64,000 nucleotides of DNA from Halobacteriales archaeon (GTDB taxonomy: Archaea > Halobacteriota > Halobacteria > Halobacteriales > SKNY01), in contig SKQO01000080.1 in the NCBI GenBank assembly GCA_007118975.1, positions 1 to 64,000 of the forward strand, written 5' to 3'. Every line of letters begins with the position of its first letter. The first letter of the stretch is position 1. The notes beneath the pieces are model-generated. The model did not search any database. It had not been told where the DNA came from and saw only the letters and a list, made by a program, of their open reading frames with translations. The position numbers and the translations under genes are program-made. Positions 1 through 10,938 of this stretch are shown piece by piece.

Positions 1-827
1 CCGGCGGTGAGGATGCCGCGGATACCTCCGACGATGGCGGGATCACTACCGCTGTGGGGTCGCTGGTCATGCCTTCCCATCTCTCCAGAAACGTCAACGG
101 CGATCAGCCGGCCGGCGCCGTACACGTTTTCCGCAGTGCAGACGGGATCGAGTGGCTAGCCGATCCAGGCTTCGCGGAATCCCTAATCCGTCGTGTTCGG
201 CAACAGTGCGGGGCCCATGACTGGTCTGAGAGCGCGATCGAGGCGAGTCAACAGGCCTTCCTCGTGCTGATCGTGATGGGCGCCGTCGAGCGATCGATCA
301 TCCCAGGGGATGTTGTTGTTCACTGTGCGATCACGGGCCTGCTCGGCTTGTACGTATGATTGTCTACTTCGATAATTCGGTGTCAGTTGTCCTAATGGAG
401 CTGGTCGTCTCAGTAATGAACATCCCGGGCCGTTCAGGGCCGGGCCTTGCTTGGCTTGCCCATGACGGCCCCAATGCAATGCATCGAGGAATTCGATCGC
501 ATGACCGTGGTCTCGGTGGGTATCGACAATTTCGAAGGAATCGATTGCACCTGGCTGTGTAGGTTGGACGATCGCCACCGATCCGGTGATCCTCGCCACC
601 TCGTTGCCCGCGGTTGTAGCTGGTAGTCGGTAAAGTGGACCCGAGTGTACGCTCGTGCAACTGAGCCAACCCGACAGAAGGCAACGGGATCGATGCCGTC
701 GATTGCCGAGTATGGTGTGCATAGTGGAGGACGGGGGAGCCACAAACGGCGGTTACTTTCGGAGTGAAGTCACGGAATTCTCCGAAGGAACTGCCTAACG
801 AAGGAATCAGCCCCAGGGTACCCTGCC

Positions 828-989
828 ATGGCTCCCGACGTGCCGCAATCGTCGAATCTCCCCACCGTTCGGGTGGCACCACGGGCCACGCCACGCGTTC
901 GGGTGTTCGGCAAGGACGTCCCTGTCTCCGTACTTCTGGCCATGGTTTCGCTCCCGGCCATCGGAATGGGCGTCGGCCTGCTGTGGTGA
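828..989 (+). CDS. Small putative membrane protein (53 aa, C-terminal hydrophobic helix)
   Basis: Manual translation MAPDVPQSSNLPTVRVAPRATPRVRVFGKDVPVSVLLAMVSLPAIGMGVGLLW; ATG to TGA; absent from the supplied ORF track. Confidence 0.4.
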   Translation: MAPDVPQSSNLPTVRVAPRATPRVRVFGKDVPVSVLLAMVSLPAIGMGVGLLW

Positions 990-1025
990 GGAGACGGAAC
1001 GTGAGGAGAATGTGTCTGGGAACGC

Positions 1026-1784
1026 TCAGTAGATGAGTTCGTCGTCGTTTTCGATCATATAGTAGGTCCTTGCAGCGATATTTACGGCATGGTCACCCAC
1101 GCGTTCGAGATCGCGGATCGTGAGGAGTGCCCGCGACGCAGACGCGACGACGTCCCGAACTTCGTCCTCCGCTAACGTCGCGGGTTCGTCCGCCAGCAGT
1201 TTTCGGACGACATCTTCCCCGGCGGCGCGGCATCGCGCGTCGAGTTCGTCGTCTCGACGGTAAATCGCCCGGCACATCGTCGCGTTTTCCTCTTCATAGG
1301 CGGTCATCGCATCCAATAACATCTCCCTGGCCACCGTCGCTAACGCCTCGATCTCCGGGGCGACGTACGCGGTTTCTTCCTCGTCCTCGGCGTACTGTGC
1401 GAGGTTGACCGCCAGGTCGCCAACACGCTCGAGATCGGTAATAATCTTGAACGAGGCGGCGATGAGCCGGAGGTCGCCGGCGACTGGTTGCTGGAGTGCC
1501 AACAGCTCGATACACTGGTGTTCGATATCGAGATACAGGTCGTTGAGGTCGTGATCGGCGTCCACGACTGTCTGGGCGGCCTCGACGTCCCCGCTCCCCA
1601 GCACCTCGACCGCGCCGTCGAGTTGGGCGACGGTCATTTCACTCATCTGATGAATCCGGTCCTGGAGGTTCTGGAGCTGGGCGCGGTAACTCCGGCGTGG
1701 ACTCATTATCCGAACGGGTGTGAAGCGGGGACTTGAGTGTTGTGAGCAAACGTGCTGGGCGACTCGGAGATTCTCAGTGACCAA
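1026..1784 (-). CDS. phoU: Phosphate signaling complex protein PhoU
   Basis: Two PhoU-type helical repeats (DLERVGDLAVNLAQYA, DLERVGDHAVNIAARTYYM); near the pst genes. Confidence 0.93.
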   Translation of the reverse strand: MVTENLRVAQHVCSQHSSPRFTPVRIMSPRRSYRAQLQNLQDRIHQMSEMTVAQLDGAVEVLGSGDVEAAQTVVDADHDLNDLYLDIEHQCIELLALQQPVAGDLRLIAASFKIITDLERVGDLAVNLAQYAEDEEETAYVAPEIEALATVAREMLLDAMTAYEEENATMCRAIYRRDDELDARCRAAGEDVVRKLLADEPATLAEDEVRDVVASASRALLTIRDLERVGDHAVNIAARTYYMIENDDELIY

Positions 1785-2319
1785 GAGGTCCTATCTCTGC
1801 CCGGAGTGCTCGTAGTTCATCGGCCGGGTACGTCTTTGGGTTGCGAGGGGGGAAACAAACACTCGGCACGATGAGCTGTCCGCGATTGTTGGTGCCGCAG
1901 GGGACCGCTGGGAATTCTGCCGGCGGCGCTGACGCTCCGGATCACGGGAGCGGTAAGTCAGGTGGCCCCACCAGTACCCAGGCCAGTCCATAGGAGAGCT
2001 GGCCGGCGAAGCTGACCTGATGTGGGATGATCTCGGCGATGGCGAGGCGAGGTGACTAGGTATCCGAGACGGACACTTATCCGCGCATCTCGAGATTGAC
2101 AGAAGATGCCCTGTTTGGAACGCTGAACACCAGTTCCGACGTTGGACCGCCGGGATTCATGTAGACAAAGTGTTCGCGCGACGAGGATCGGCGGCCTGTT
2201 GCCTCGGCGCTGTGCGATTCTGGTGTAGTCTCCTTCGGCAGTGGGAAAGCAAATGCTTGGCGTGGGAGTGAACCACCGCAAGGAACGGCGGAAAAGCGCA
2301 CCCGGCAGCCTCGAAACCC

Positions 2320-3168
2320 TCACCCGAATTTGCCGGTAATGTAGTCCTCGACCCGCTGATCCTCTGGCTCTGCGAAGATTTTTGCGGTGCGATCGAACTC
2401 GACGAGCTCACCGCCGGTGAGAAACACCATGGTCCGGTCCGAAATACGGGCCGCCTGTTGCATGTTGTGGGTGACGATGACGACGGTATACTCCTCGGCG
2501 AGCTCCTCGATCAGGTCCTCGATCTTGGTCGTCGCAATCGGATCAAGGGCGGAGGCGGGCTCGTCCATCAAGATCACTCCCGGATCGGGGGCGATTGCAC
2601 GGGCGATACACAGCCGCTGTTGCTGGCCGCCGGAGAGGTCGAGGGCACTCTCGTCGAGCCGATCCGAGACTTCCTCCCAGAGGGCCGCCCGCCGGAGGGC
2701 AGATTCGACCGTTGCGTCGAGGTCGTCGTCACAACCCTGGATCCGTGGCCCGTAGGCGACGTTGTCGTAGATCGATTTCGGGAACGGATTCGGTTTCTGA
2801 AAGACCATCCCGATCTTCCGTCGCAGTGCCACCGGATCGACATCGTTGTCGTAGATGTTCTTCCCGTAAAAACGAAGTTTCCCCTCGACGCGACAGCCGT
2901 CGATCTGATCGTTCATTCGATTGATGCACCGCAGAAATGTCGATTTCCCGCAGCCGGACGGGCCGATGATTGCCGTCACCTCCCGTTCGGGTAACGCTGC
3001 AGTCACGGGCTGGAGCGCCTGTTCGGTGCCGTAGTATACGGTCAGGTCTGATGCATGGAGAACCGTCTCTTCAGACGCTTCCCCGGCGTCTGCAGGCGGT
3101 TCATCGGCCGCGACGTTTGTTTCGAGGGTCGGTGCGAGGTCGTCGACGGTCGGTTCTGAGGTTGCCAT
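2320..3168 (-). CDS. pstB: Phosphate ABC transporter ATP-binding protein
   Basis: Walker [10 protein letters not shown], signature [14 protein letters not shown], Walker B VILMDEP; PstB-like. Confidence 0.96.
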   Translation of the reverse strand: MATSEPTVDDLAPTLETNVAADEPPADAGEASEETVLHASDLTVYYGTEQALQPVTAALPEREVTAIIGPSGCGKSTFLRCINRMNDQIDGCRVEGKLRFYGKNIYDNDVDPVALRRKIGMVFQKPNPFPKSIYDNVAYGPRIQGCDDDLDATVESALRRAALWEEVSDRLDESALDLSGGQQQRLCIARAIAPDPGVILMDEPASALDPIATTKIEDLIEELAEEYTVVIVTHNMQQAARISDRTMVFLTGGELVEFDRTAKIFAEPEDQRVEDYITGKFG

Positions 3169-3170
3169 AG

Positions 3171-4076
3171 TTATCTAATGCGTTCGTAACGGTTTCGAAT
3201 GTAGACGGCCGAGGCGATCATCGAGAACATCACCGTCAACAACACGATGATACCGTACGCGGCCAGGTGATGGAACTCCGTGACGGGACGGAACGCCCAG
3301 TAGTAGATCTCGGTCGGCATTGCGGCGAAGCGGCTGAACGGATCCCCGGGGATGAGACCGGACTCGAGGACCACTCCGACCATCAGCAGAGGTGCCGTCT
3401 CGCCGACTGCCCGGGCCAGTGCGAGGATCGTCCCCGTCATAATACCGGGAAACGCCGCCGGGAGCACCACCTGGCGAATTGTTTGCCACTGGGTGGCGCC
3501 CGCGGCTGCAGATCCCTGGCGCATCCCGTCGGGCACTCCCCGGAGCGCCTCCTGGCTCGCGACGATGATGATCGGGACGACTAGCAGGGCCAGCGCGATC
3601 GCCCCGGCGAGGATCACGGGCCCTAGACGCATCGCGTTCACGAATACCGCCAGTGCGAGCAACCCGTAGACGACAGACGGGACGCCCGCGAGGTTCGTGA
3701 GGTTTGCCTCGATCAGTCTGGTGACCCGGTTGTCGGGTGCGTACTCCTCGAGGTAGATCGCCGTCCCGATCCCGAGCGCCATCGAAAAGATCACGGTGAA
3801 TACCATCAACCAGATGGAACCGACGATGGCGGCGATGAATCCGGCGGAGAACGGGTCGCGGTGAGCGGTACTGGTAAGGAAGGTAATCGGATCGAGCCCG
3901 ATTGCGAACCCGACCAGCGCCTCCCAGAGGACGTCGAGAATGAGCATGGCCAGCATGACGACCCCGAAGAGCGCCGCGACGAGACAGAACGCGTGAAACA
4001 GCCACCCTCGAATCTTGATTCCGCGAAGGTCGACATCCTCGAAGAGGTCCTGCTCTTCGGCGGTTTCGGCACTCAT
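3171..4076 (-). CDS. pstA: Phosphate ABC transporter permease PstA
   Basis: Multi-TM permease with EAA-type loop ([39 protein letters not shown]); gene order. Confidence 0.95.
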   Translation of the reverse strand: MSAETAEEQDLFEDVDLRGIKIRGWLFHAFCLVAALFGVVMLAMLILDVLWEALVGFAIGLDPITFLTSTAHRDPFSAGFIAAIVGSIWLMVFTVIFSMALGIGTAIYLEEYAPDNRVTRLIEANLTNLAGVPSVVYGLLALAVFVNAMRLGPVILAGAIALALLVVPIIIVASQEALRGVPDGMRQGSAAAGATQWQTIRQVVLPAAFPGIMTGTILALARAVGETAPLLMVGVVLESGLIPGDPFSRFAAMPTEIYYWAFRPVTEFHHLAAYGIIVLLTVMFSMIASAVYIRNRYERIR

Positions 4077-5074
4077 CGGTATTCCTCCCGGTAGCGTCGC
4101 TTGACGTAGTCGTTGAGCAAGTTCGCCGCGAGCGTGATCAGAAACAGCGCCAGTCCGACCGCAAAGAGGCTCTGATACTCGACGGACCCGACGGCGGACG
4201 TCCCGCGTACCTGATGGACCATGAAGGCCGTCATGGTCTGGACCTCGGCCAGTGGATCGCTGGTGAGGTTTGGGGAATGTCCGGCAGCGAGGGCAACGAT
4301 CATGGTCTCACCGATTGCCCGCGAGACTGCGAGAATATACGCGGCGAGAATCCCCGACAGGGAGGCGGGAATGACGATCCCGATCGCCACCTGGTACTTC
4401 GAAGCACCCATCGCATACGCACCGTGGGTCAGGCCATCGGGCACGGCAGCCATCGCGTCCTCGCTGATCGAAGCCACCATGGGGATCGTCATGATCCCTA
4501 CGGCGATCGCAGCCGAGAGGGCGTTCAACCGACCCACTTCGATGCCGAACGGGCCGAGGAGGCCACGAAGGAGCACCGGTGTGATAAACGAGATCGCGAA
4601 AAACCCGTAGACGATGGTCGGAATGCCCGCCAGGATTTCCAGGGTCGGTTTCAGGTAGGCCCTGGTGCGCGGGCTGGCGTACAGCGAGAGATACACCGCG
4701 GTTGCGGTACCGATCGGAATGGCGACGAAGGCCGCGAGCACCACGATCAGAAACGTCCCCGCTAACAGCGGGAGAATACCGAACGCGGGTGCGATGCCGT
4801 GGTTGGGGTACCACTGCGTCCCGGCCACGAATTCCCACACGCTGACCCGCTGGCTGAACTCGCCCCCGAGCAGAAATTCATAGAGGCGGATCTCGTAAAA
4901 GAAGCTGAAGGCGTTGTCGAGCAAGGCGAAAAAGATCGCGACCGTTGTCAACACGGTAATCGCGGCGCAGCCGAAGAGGAGTCGCCTCACCCGTCGGTTT
5001 CGCCGCCGATCCGCCGCGGTCACGTCGCCAGTGATGGCGTCGACCGTCGACTGAGATCCATCCTCAGCCGCCAT
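4073..5074 (-). CDS. pstC: Phosphate ABC transporter permease PstC
   Basis: Multi-TM permease (AMAAVPDGLTHGAYAMGASKYQVAIGIVIPASLSGILAAYILAVSRAIGETM); overlaps pstA by 4 nt. Confidence 0.95.
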   Translation of the reverse strand: MAAEDGSQSTVDAITGDVTAADRRRNRRVRRLLFGCAAITVLTTVAIFFALLDNAFSFFYEIRLYEFLLGGEFSQRVSVWEFVAGTQWYPNHGIAPAFGILPLLAGTFLIVVLAAFVAIPIGTATAVYLSLYASPRTRAYLKPTLEILAGIPTIVYGFFAISFITPVLLRGLLGPFGIEVGRLNALSAAIAVGIMTIPMVASISEDAMAAVPDGLTHGAYAMGASKYQVAIGIVIPASLSGILAAYILAVSRAIGETMIVALAAGHSPNLTSDPLAEVQTMTAFMVHQVRGTSAVGSVEYQSLFAVGLALFLITLAANLLNDYVKRRYREEYR

Positions 5075-6107
5075 GGTTCACCTCACCCGGGGTCCCTGCC
5101 AGTTCGATAAAGTAGGCGACGCCGCCCCAACCCATGGCGTCACGATTCTGCCCGACACCTTCCATCACGCTCCCCGTGTCGGTGTGTGGACTGTACTCGT
5201 AGCGGATATCGCCTACCTCCGTGCCGAGCGTCTGGGTAAAGAAATCGAACGTACCGGAGGCAGAATCCCGGCCCCAGAGTTCGATCGGTCGATCGGGATA
5301 GGACGAACGCACGTCGCTCCAGTGGGTGACATCGGAGCCGAACCGCCAGATTGACGACAGCTCTTCGAGGGTGATCTCTTCCATCCAGTCGTTCTCGGCG
5401 TGGACGACGATCGAAAGGCCGTCCCATCCGATCTCGAGCACGGTGTATTCGACACCGTGTCGTTCTGCTTGTTCGGCTTCGTCGGGAAGGATTTCCCGGC
5501 TCGCACTCTGGATGTCAGCGTTTCCTCTGGCAAACTCCGCGAAGCCAGCACCCGTACCCTCCGGTTCGACGGCAACGAGCACATCGGGATGTTTCTCGGT
5601 GAAATCCTGCCCGGCCGCACTCGTGACTGGAGCGACGGTATTGCTGCCGGCGCAGTCGATTTCACCGTCGAGATCATCCGCCGTGGGTGAGATACCGAGT
5701 TCGTCAAACAGGGCGGCAATCGTGTCCTCGTTCTCCTCGACCACTTCGTCACTGGTCGCGAAATAGCCCGACTCCCGCGCGAAGTCCTGCTGACCATCGA
5801 CGTAGAACTGCAGGAACGATCCAAGCACATCCGGATTCTCCTGGAGGCGCTCGTGATTTACGTAAATGTACAGTGGCCGTGTCAGCGGGGAGTACCGCCC
5901 AGCCTCAATGTGTTCGGGGAGGGGATGGTAGAACGCTCCGTCTTGGTCGCTCTCGACGGCGACCGTTCGGATGGGCGTTTCGTCCTGTGTACCGACTGCG
6001 GCGACCCAGTCCAGACACCCGGCCAATCCCGCGGCAATCCCACCGGCCATCGCTCCCATTGCTGCCCGCCGATCGAGATGCGCTCGTCGACGGTTGGTAC
6101 ACATCAT
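5064..6107 (-). CDS. pstS: Phosphate-binding protein PstS (Tat/lipobox-like N-terminus)
   Basis: RRAHLDRRAAMGAMAGGIAAGLAGC signal; GSNTVAPVTSAAGQDF and GRDSASGTFDFF phosphate-binding motifs. Confidence 0.94.
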   Translation of the reverse strand: MMCTNRRRAHLDRRAAMGAMAGGIAAGLAGCLDWVAAVGTQDETPIRTVAVESDQDGAFYHPLPEHIEAGRYSPLTRPLYIYVNHERLQENPDVLGSFLQFYVDGQQDFARESGYFATSDEVVEENEDTIAALFDELGISPTADDLDGEIDCAGSNTVAPVTSAAGQDFTEKHPDVLVAVEPEGTGAGFAEFARGNADIQSASREILPDEAEQAERHGVEYTVLEIGWDGLSIVVHAENDWMEEITLEELSSIWRFGSDVTHWSDVRSSYPDRPIELWGRDSASGTFDFFTQTLGTEVGDIRYEYSPHTDTGSVMEGVGQNRDAMGWGGVAYFIELAGTPGEVNHGG

Positions 6108-6235
6108 TTTCCGATACGTCCTGGAACTACATATACTCGACTAAGATGTATATATTTTGTCCTGGTATTATATATTAGCCGTCACACCACAGCCTATCTC
6201 AGCATAGTTCTATATATGGTATATACTTCCCTAGA
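6108..6235 (-). promoter_or_regulatory. AT-rich promoter/regulatory region upstream of pstS
   Basis: AT-rich tracts (tgtatatatttt, ttatatatta, ctatatatggtatatac) in an otherwise GC-rich genome, directly upstream of pstS. Confidence 0.4.
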
Positions 6236-6662
6236 CAGCACGAGTGCCCGGCAATCCGTCTCACCAAATCGAGCCCGCTTGCCGGGTGCTTCGGTCCACT
6301 CCCGCTAATATCGCTGTGATTGCTGCTCGGGGAGATCGGGTATGCAACGGATCGGGTGGAGGTAATTCGAACCGACATGTCCCGATACGAGGGTCGTATT
6401 CCACTCCTCTTGATGTGTGAACTCGTCTATCGAGACACGGTGTAACACGTTTTTTCGACGGATGATTCCGGGCGTTCTGGCCAGTGAATGCCCATATACA
6501 TAGTTAGTATTGATATCATATATCACGCTGATTTTTGTGTCACCATCTCCTTGTGCAATCTCGAGAGGGCGAAACGGATTGGACGGTTCCAATCACACGC
6601 ACGGATCACTCCCAACGAGACAGAGCCCAACACTCTTGCTACCTCGTGTCGATACAACCGAT

Positions 6663-6893
6663 ATGAACTCCTCGCTCAAAATTGTTGGCTGGGCCATCGT
6701 CGCGATCGTGTTGTTCTGGATCGTACTTCAGGTCGTGAGCGCCCTCTTGGCTTTCCTCTCCTGGCTCGTCGGGATCATCCTCACGCTGGCCGTTGTGGGT
6801 CTCCTTCTGCTGGGAGCGTACCTTGTACTCAAGTACCTCATGGGCGGCTCCTCCGGAGGTACCACGCGAGAGCGAGAACGTATCTACGAATGA
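6663..6893 (+). CDS. Small two-helix membrane protein (start trimmed from the 6510 ORF)
   Basis: MNSSLKIVGWAIVAIVLFWIVLQVVSALLAFLSWLVGIILTLAVVGLLLLGAYLVLKYLMGG. Confidence 0.75.
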   Translation: MNSSLKIVGWAIVAIVLFWIVLQVVSALLAFLSWLVGIILTLAVVGLLLLGAYLVLKYLMGGSSGGTTRERERIYE

Positions 6894-6934
6894 AAACGTG
6901 AGCAGCTAATACGAACGGCACCGGTCGATGCGGC

Positions 6935-7486
6935 ATGGGCCACGATCGGCTTGCTTGGACCGTCGAGGAGTCGGCAATTGCGTACTCCTGCGAGGGCTTC
7001 GATATCGTCAATCAGAAGGTGCGTCTCCCCGAGGGAGGTAGAGCCGAGTTCGATTACCTCTCGGAGCCGCCGAGCGTGGTGATCCTTCCCTTTACGACCG
7101 ACGGTGAGGTCGTGATGATCGAGGAGTGGCGGCAGGCGGTCGAACGTCTCAACCGGGGGCTGCCTGCGGGGACCGCCGAACCGGGTGATGATGACCTCGC
7201 GGCCACCGCACGGCGGGAGCTAACCGAAGAGACGGGATACGTGGCAGACACGTTAGAGCCCCTGGTCAGCGTGGAGCCGGCAAACGGGCTCGCGAACACT
7301 GTGCACCATTACTTTGTGGCGACCGGCTGCTCGCCAACGGGCGAACAGCATCTCGACGAGGACGAAACCATTCTCGTCGACACGATGCCCTACGAGGAGC
7401 TCCTGACGCGTGTGCGGCGTGGTGATCTTCGGGACGGACGCACTGTTCTGGGCGTTCTTTACTACCAGATGGCGCGGTCGGAATAA
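6935..7486 (+). CDS. NUDIX hydrolase
   Basis: Nudix box GDDDLAATARRELTEETGYV (GX5EX7REUXEEXGU-like). Confidence 0.92.
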   Translation: MGHDRLAWTVEESAIAYSCEGFDIVNQKVRLPEGGRAEFDYLSEPPSVVILPFTTDGEVVMIEEWRQAVERLNRGLPAGTAEPGDDDLAATARRELTEETGYVADTLEPLVSVEPANGLANTVHHYFVATGCSPTGEQHLDEDETILVDTMPYEELLTRVRRGDLRDGRTVLGVLYYQMARSE

Positions 7487-7529
7487 CCCGTGTCGGAACG
7501 CTTACCCGAGCTACCCCGAAAATCCGAGC

Positions 7530-9113
7530 ATGTCGCGGCCCGTCTTCGAGGTGAGCGACTACGACGCCGCGGGGCGCCGAGGGGAGTTAACCGTTCCGCG
7601 GGCGGACACGACCGTAGACACGCCCGCGCTCCTCCCCGTGATCAACCCACATCTGCAGCTCGTCTCCGCTGGTCGGATGGCCGCTGACTTCGGCGCCCAG
7701 ATCGTTATCACCAACGCGTACGTATTCCACCAGAGCGCGACTCATCGGGATCGAGTGCTCGAGGACGGACTCCACGAGGTCCTCGAGTTTCCCGGAGCGA
7801 TCATGACGGACTCCGGTTCGTTTCAATTGGCGGAATATGGCGAGATCGAGGTGGATACTCCGGAAATATTGGCTTTTCAAGATGCTATCGGGAGTGATAT
7901 CGCGACACCGGTAGACGTCCCGACACCACCCGACGCCGATCGAACGCGGGCCGAACGGGACCTCGAGGAAACGATGGCGGCTATCGAAACGGCGGCAGCC
8001 TTCGACGCGGGTGACATGCTTTTGAGCGCGCCTATCCAAGGGGCGACGTTTTCCACCCTCCGGGAACGAGCCGCGCGGGAGGTGTACGCCCAGGAGCTGG
8101 ACGTCTTTCCGGTGGGCGCCGTCGTCCCCCTGTTGAACGAGTACAGGTTCGCGGAGACAGTCGACGTGATTGCGGCTGCCAAGCGCGGACTCGGCGAGGA
8201 CGCCCCGGTCCATCTGTTCGGGGCCGGCCATCCGATGATGTTTGCGCTCGCCGTGGCCATGGGCTGTGATCTCTTCGACTCTGCCGCGTACGCACTGTAC
8301 GCTCGCGACGGACGCTACCTGACGGTCCGGGGCACGGTCGACGTCGGGGAACTATCGGAGCTTCCGTGTGCCTGTCCAGTGTGTACCCAGCGCTCGGCGG
8401 AAGAACTGCAAGCGACACCAGCGCGCGAGCAGGAAACACTCCTTGCCGAACACAACCTTCATGTCTGTTTTGCGGAAATGCGGCGAATTCGGGCGGCCAT
8501 CGAGTCCGGCGAGTTGCTCGAACTCGTGGAAGCACGGGCACGGGCCCATCCAACACTCCTCGACGGCTATCGAGCCCTGCTCGAGCACGCCGCCCAGCTC
8601 GATTGCACCGATCCGGCGAGCAGCCGTCGGCCGTTCTTCTACGTCAGTGCGGAGTCTGCGGGCCGTCCCGCGGTGGAGCGACACCACCAACGACTCGAGC
8701 GACTCTCGCCGCCACCCTCACTTCTCCTGGCCGATACGCGGCTCTTCGATAGCCTTCCGGACGAGGCCCCGTGGGAGTGGGACGAGGAGCATGACCTCCC
8801 GGACGGTGTCGTCTCGACCGAAAACTTCGAGGGTTGTTGGCTGGTGCAGGGGCCGTTTGGGCCCGTTCCGCCGGCTCTCTCGCACACGTACCCCGCGACG
8901 GCAGAACTTCCAGCCCGGCTCGACGCGGCCGCGTACACGCGCGGCGTGGAAGGAATTAACCGGCTAGCCGAGGGCACGTCGACTTCCATCACGTTCCTCC
9001 ATCCGGGCTGGCCGGGAGATGCCCTCGATGAACTCGCCGAGGGAGTTGTGGCGCGGACTGTCGGTTCCAATGAGTCAGCTAGTTCTCCGCGGGGGCCCGA
9101 GCCGGAGCAATGA
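7530..9113 (+). CDS. tgtA: tRNA-guanine(15) transglycosylase (archaeosine)
   Basis: DTPALLPVINPHLQLV, IMTDSGSFQLAEYGEIEV, HLFGAGHPMMFALAVAMGCDLFDSAAYALYARDGRYLT; stop overlaps the arcS start (ATGA). Confidence 0.95.
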   Translation: MSRPVFEVSDYDAAGRRGELTVPRADTTVDTPALLPVINPHLQLVSAGRMAADFGAQIVITNAYVFHQSATHRDRVLEDGLHEVLEFPGAIMTDSGSFQLAEYGEIEVDTPEILAFQDAIGSDIATPVDVPTPPDADRTRAERDLEETMAAIETAAAFDAGDMLLSAPIQGATFSTLRERAAREVYAQELDVFPVGAVVPLLNEYRFAETVDVIAAAKRGLGEDAPVHLFGAGHPMMFALAVAMGCDLFDSAAYALYARDGRYLTVRGTVDVGELSELPCACPVCTQRSAEELQATPAREQETLLAEHNLHVCFAEMRRIRAAIESGELLELVEARARAHPTLLDGYRALLEHAAQLDCTDPASSRRPFFYVSAESAGRPAVERHHQRLERLSPPPSLLLADTRLFDSLPDEAPWEWDEEHDLPDGVVSTENFEGCWLVQGPFGPVPPALSHTYPATAELPARLDAAAYTRGVEGINRLAEGTSTSITFLHPGWPGDALDELAEGVVARTVGSNESASSPRGPEPEQ

Positions 9114-10861
9114 CGGAGTTCTTTGAGGTCGTCGAGCGGGACGGACCGGCCCGCCGCGGCGAGCTTCGACTCGATCAATGTCTCATCACGCCGGCTGTCG
9201 CAGACGACGTGCTGGTGGACGCGGGTGATCTCTGGTCCGCAGATCGAGATGTGCCGGAAGGCGATAGCGATGAGGTGACGATCCTCCCGCATCGCGGGTT
9301 CCCCCCGGGGACGGCTGACGAGGTCGTCGACGCCTTCGCACCCTCGTATCCTGATGTCTCGTACCCTAGCGCGGCCGTGATCGACCCGCGGACGGCAGAC
9401 GACCACGGCGCGGACGTGTACATTCTATCGACGGCCCAGGGCGTTGTCGGTCATGCATCAGCGTTTCGGGAGGCAATTAAGCGGGTCCGAGCGGGGATCC
9501 CAGACGACACTGGACTCTGTTTGAGCGGCGTGGCGACTCCGGCGAACGTCGCCCTGCTCGCGTGGGCGGGAGTCGATCTGGTCGATGCCACACGTGCGAA
9601 GATCGCGGGAAGCCGCGGGCAGTATCTCACACCCAGTGGTTCGTACGGGCTCGATGACCTGACCGAGCTTCCGTGCCCGTGTCCCGCCTGCGCTCGAAGC
9701 GTTGACGAATTCGACCGTGCTGCGTGTATCGATCACAACGTGGCAACGCTTCGTGCGGAGCTCGCGACGGTCCGCCAGCGGATTCGCGATGGCCGCCTCC
9801 GGGAGTTACTCGGCGGTCGCTGTCGTCACACGGCCTGGGTCGCCGCAGCGCTCCGGGAGTCCGAAGCCCACCCCGGCTACCTCGAGGAGCGCACGCCCGT
9901 GTTCCGCAGAAGCGACATCCTCGCGAGTTCCGACGACGTGCTCAACCGCGTCGAGATCACGAGGTACGCGGACCGCCTTGCCGAACGCTACGAGTGCCGC
10001 TTCCGGCGGCCAGCCGTCCTTCTTCCGTGTTCGGCGAGGAAACCGTATAGCGAATCCCAGAGTCATCGCCAGTTTCGCGACGTGATCCAGTACCGTGCCC
10101 ATCGCGTAGCAATCTCGTCGCCGATCGGCGTCGTTCCCCAGGAGCTCGAGTGTACGTATCCGGCCCAGCACTACGATACGCCGGTCACGGGCCGCTGGTC
10201 GCCGAACGAGGTGACCCTCATCGGAGAACAGCTCGGGGCATTCCTCGCGACCCACGACTATCCACGGATTATTGCCCACATGCCACCTGGCGGCTACCGG
10301 GAGGTCGTCGAGCACGCCGTTGGGGTTGCCGACGTCGACGTGACCTACACCGTCGAGGATCATCCGACGGTCGAGGCTTCCCTGTCGAATCTGGCCGCAG
10401 CGCTCGATGGGGAACTCGCGTACTCCCGATACGATCGCCGACAACACACCATTCGGGCGATCGCCGATTATCAGTTCGGCCCGGGTGCCGCAGCGGCACT
10501 GTTTCCCTCCTTCGACGTCGAGGCACCGTATCCGAAACACCGGGTGCTCGGCCCGGACGGGGCACACCTGGCGACGATGGTCCCGGAATACGGGCTTCTC
10601 GCGTTGACCCTTGCAGGAGCCCGGCAGTGGGTCGCGGCGGATTTGGAAGTGCGACGTGTGACCATCGATGATTTTGTGCCGCACGGCGATGTCCTCGCTC
10701 CTGGTATCCTTGACGCTTCAGCCGATATCAGGGTGGGCGACGAAGTGGTCGTCGAGGGCCCGTCCGCCTTCGGCATCGGTCGGGCGTGCATGCACGGCCG
10801 CGCAATGGTGGAGAGTACTCGTGGCGTAGCAGTCGACCTGCGCCATTCCGAAGAGTTGTGA
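9110..10861 (+). CDS. arcS: Archaeosine synthase ArcS (TgtA2) with C-terminal PUA domain
   Basis: TGT-like half plus PCSARKPYSESQSHRQF motif and PUA-like C-terminus (VRVGDEVVVEG...GRACMHGRAMVESTRGVAVDLRH). Confidence 0.93.
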   Translation: MTEFFEVVERDGPARRGELRLDQCLITPAVADDVLVDAGDLWSADRDVPEGDSDEVTILPHRGFPPGTADEVVDAFAPSYPDVSYPSAAVIDPRTADDHGADVYILSTAQGVVGHASAFREAIKRVRAGIPDDTGLCLSGVATPANVALLAWAGVDLVDATRAKIAGSRGQYLTPSGSYGLDDLTELPCPCPACARSVDEFDRAACIDHNVATLRAELATVRQRIRDGRLRELLGGRCRHTAWVAAALRESEAHPGYLEERTPVFRRSDILASSDDVLNRVEITRYADRLAERYECRFRRPAVLLPCSARKPYSESQSHRQFRDVIQYRAHRVAISSPIGVVPQELECTYPAQHYDTPVTGRWSPNEVTLIGEQLGAFLATHDYPRIIAHMPPGGYREVVEHAVGVADVDVTYTVEDHPTVEASLSNLAAALDGELAYSRYDRRQHTIRAIADYQFGPGAAAALFPSFDVEAPYPKHRVLGPDGAHLATMVPEYGLLALTLAGARQWVAADLEVRRVTIDDFVPHGDVLAPGILDASADIRVGDEVVVEGPSAFGIGRACMHGRAMVESTRGVAVDLRHSEEL

Positions 10862-10938
10862 CCGGTCGGGCCGGAGGGCTTTTTCCATTCGGTGTCGAAC
10901 TTCGACACAGACCCCCCGGACATGGACACGTCAGAACG

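Noticed and set aside
54-359. 101-aa ORF open at the left edge
   Set aside because: Could be the 3' end of a truncated gene, but no family could be recognised; not called
6361-6460. attcgaacc T-loop-like string suggesting a tRNA
   Set aside because: No acceptor or anticodon stem could be built around it
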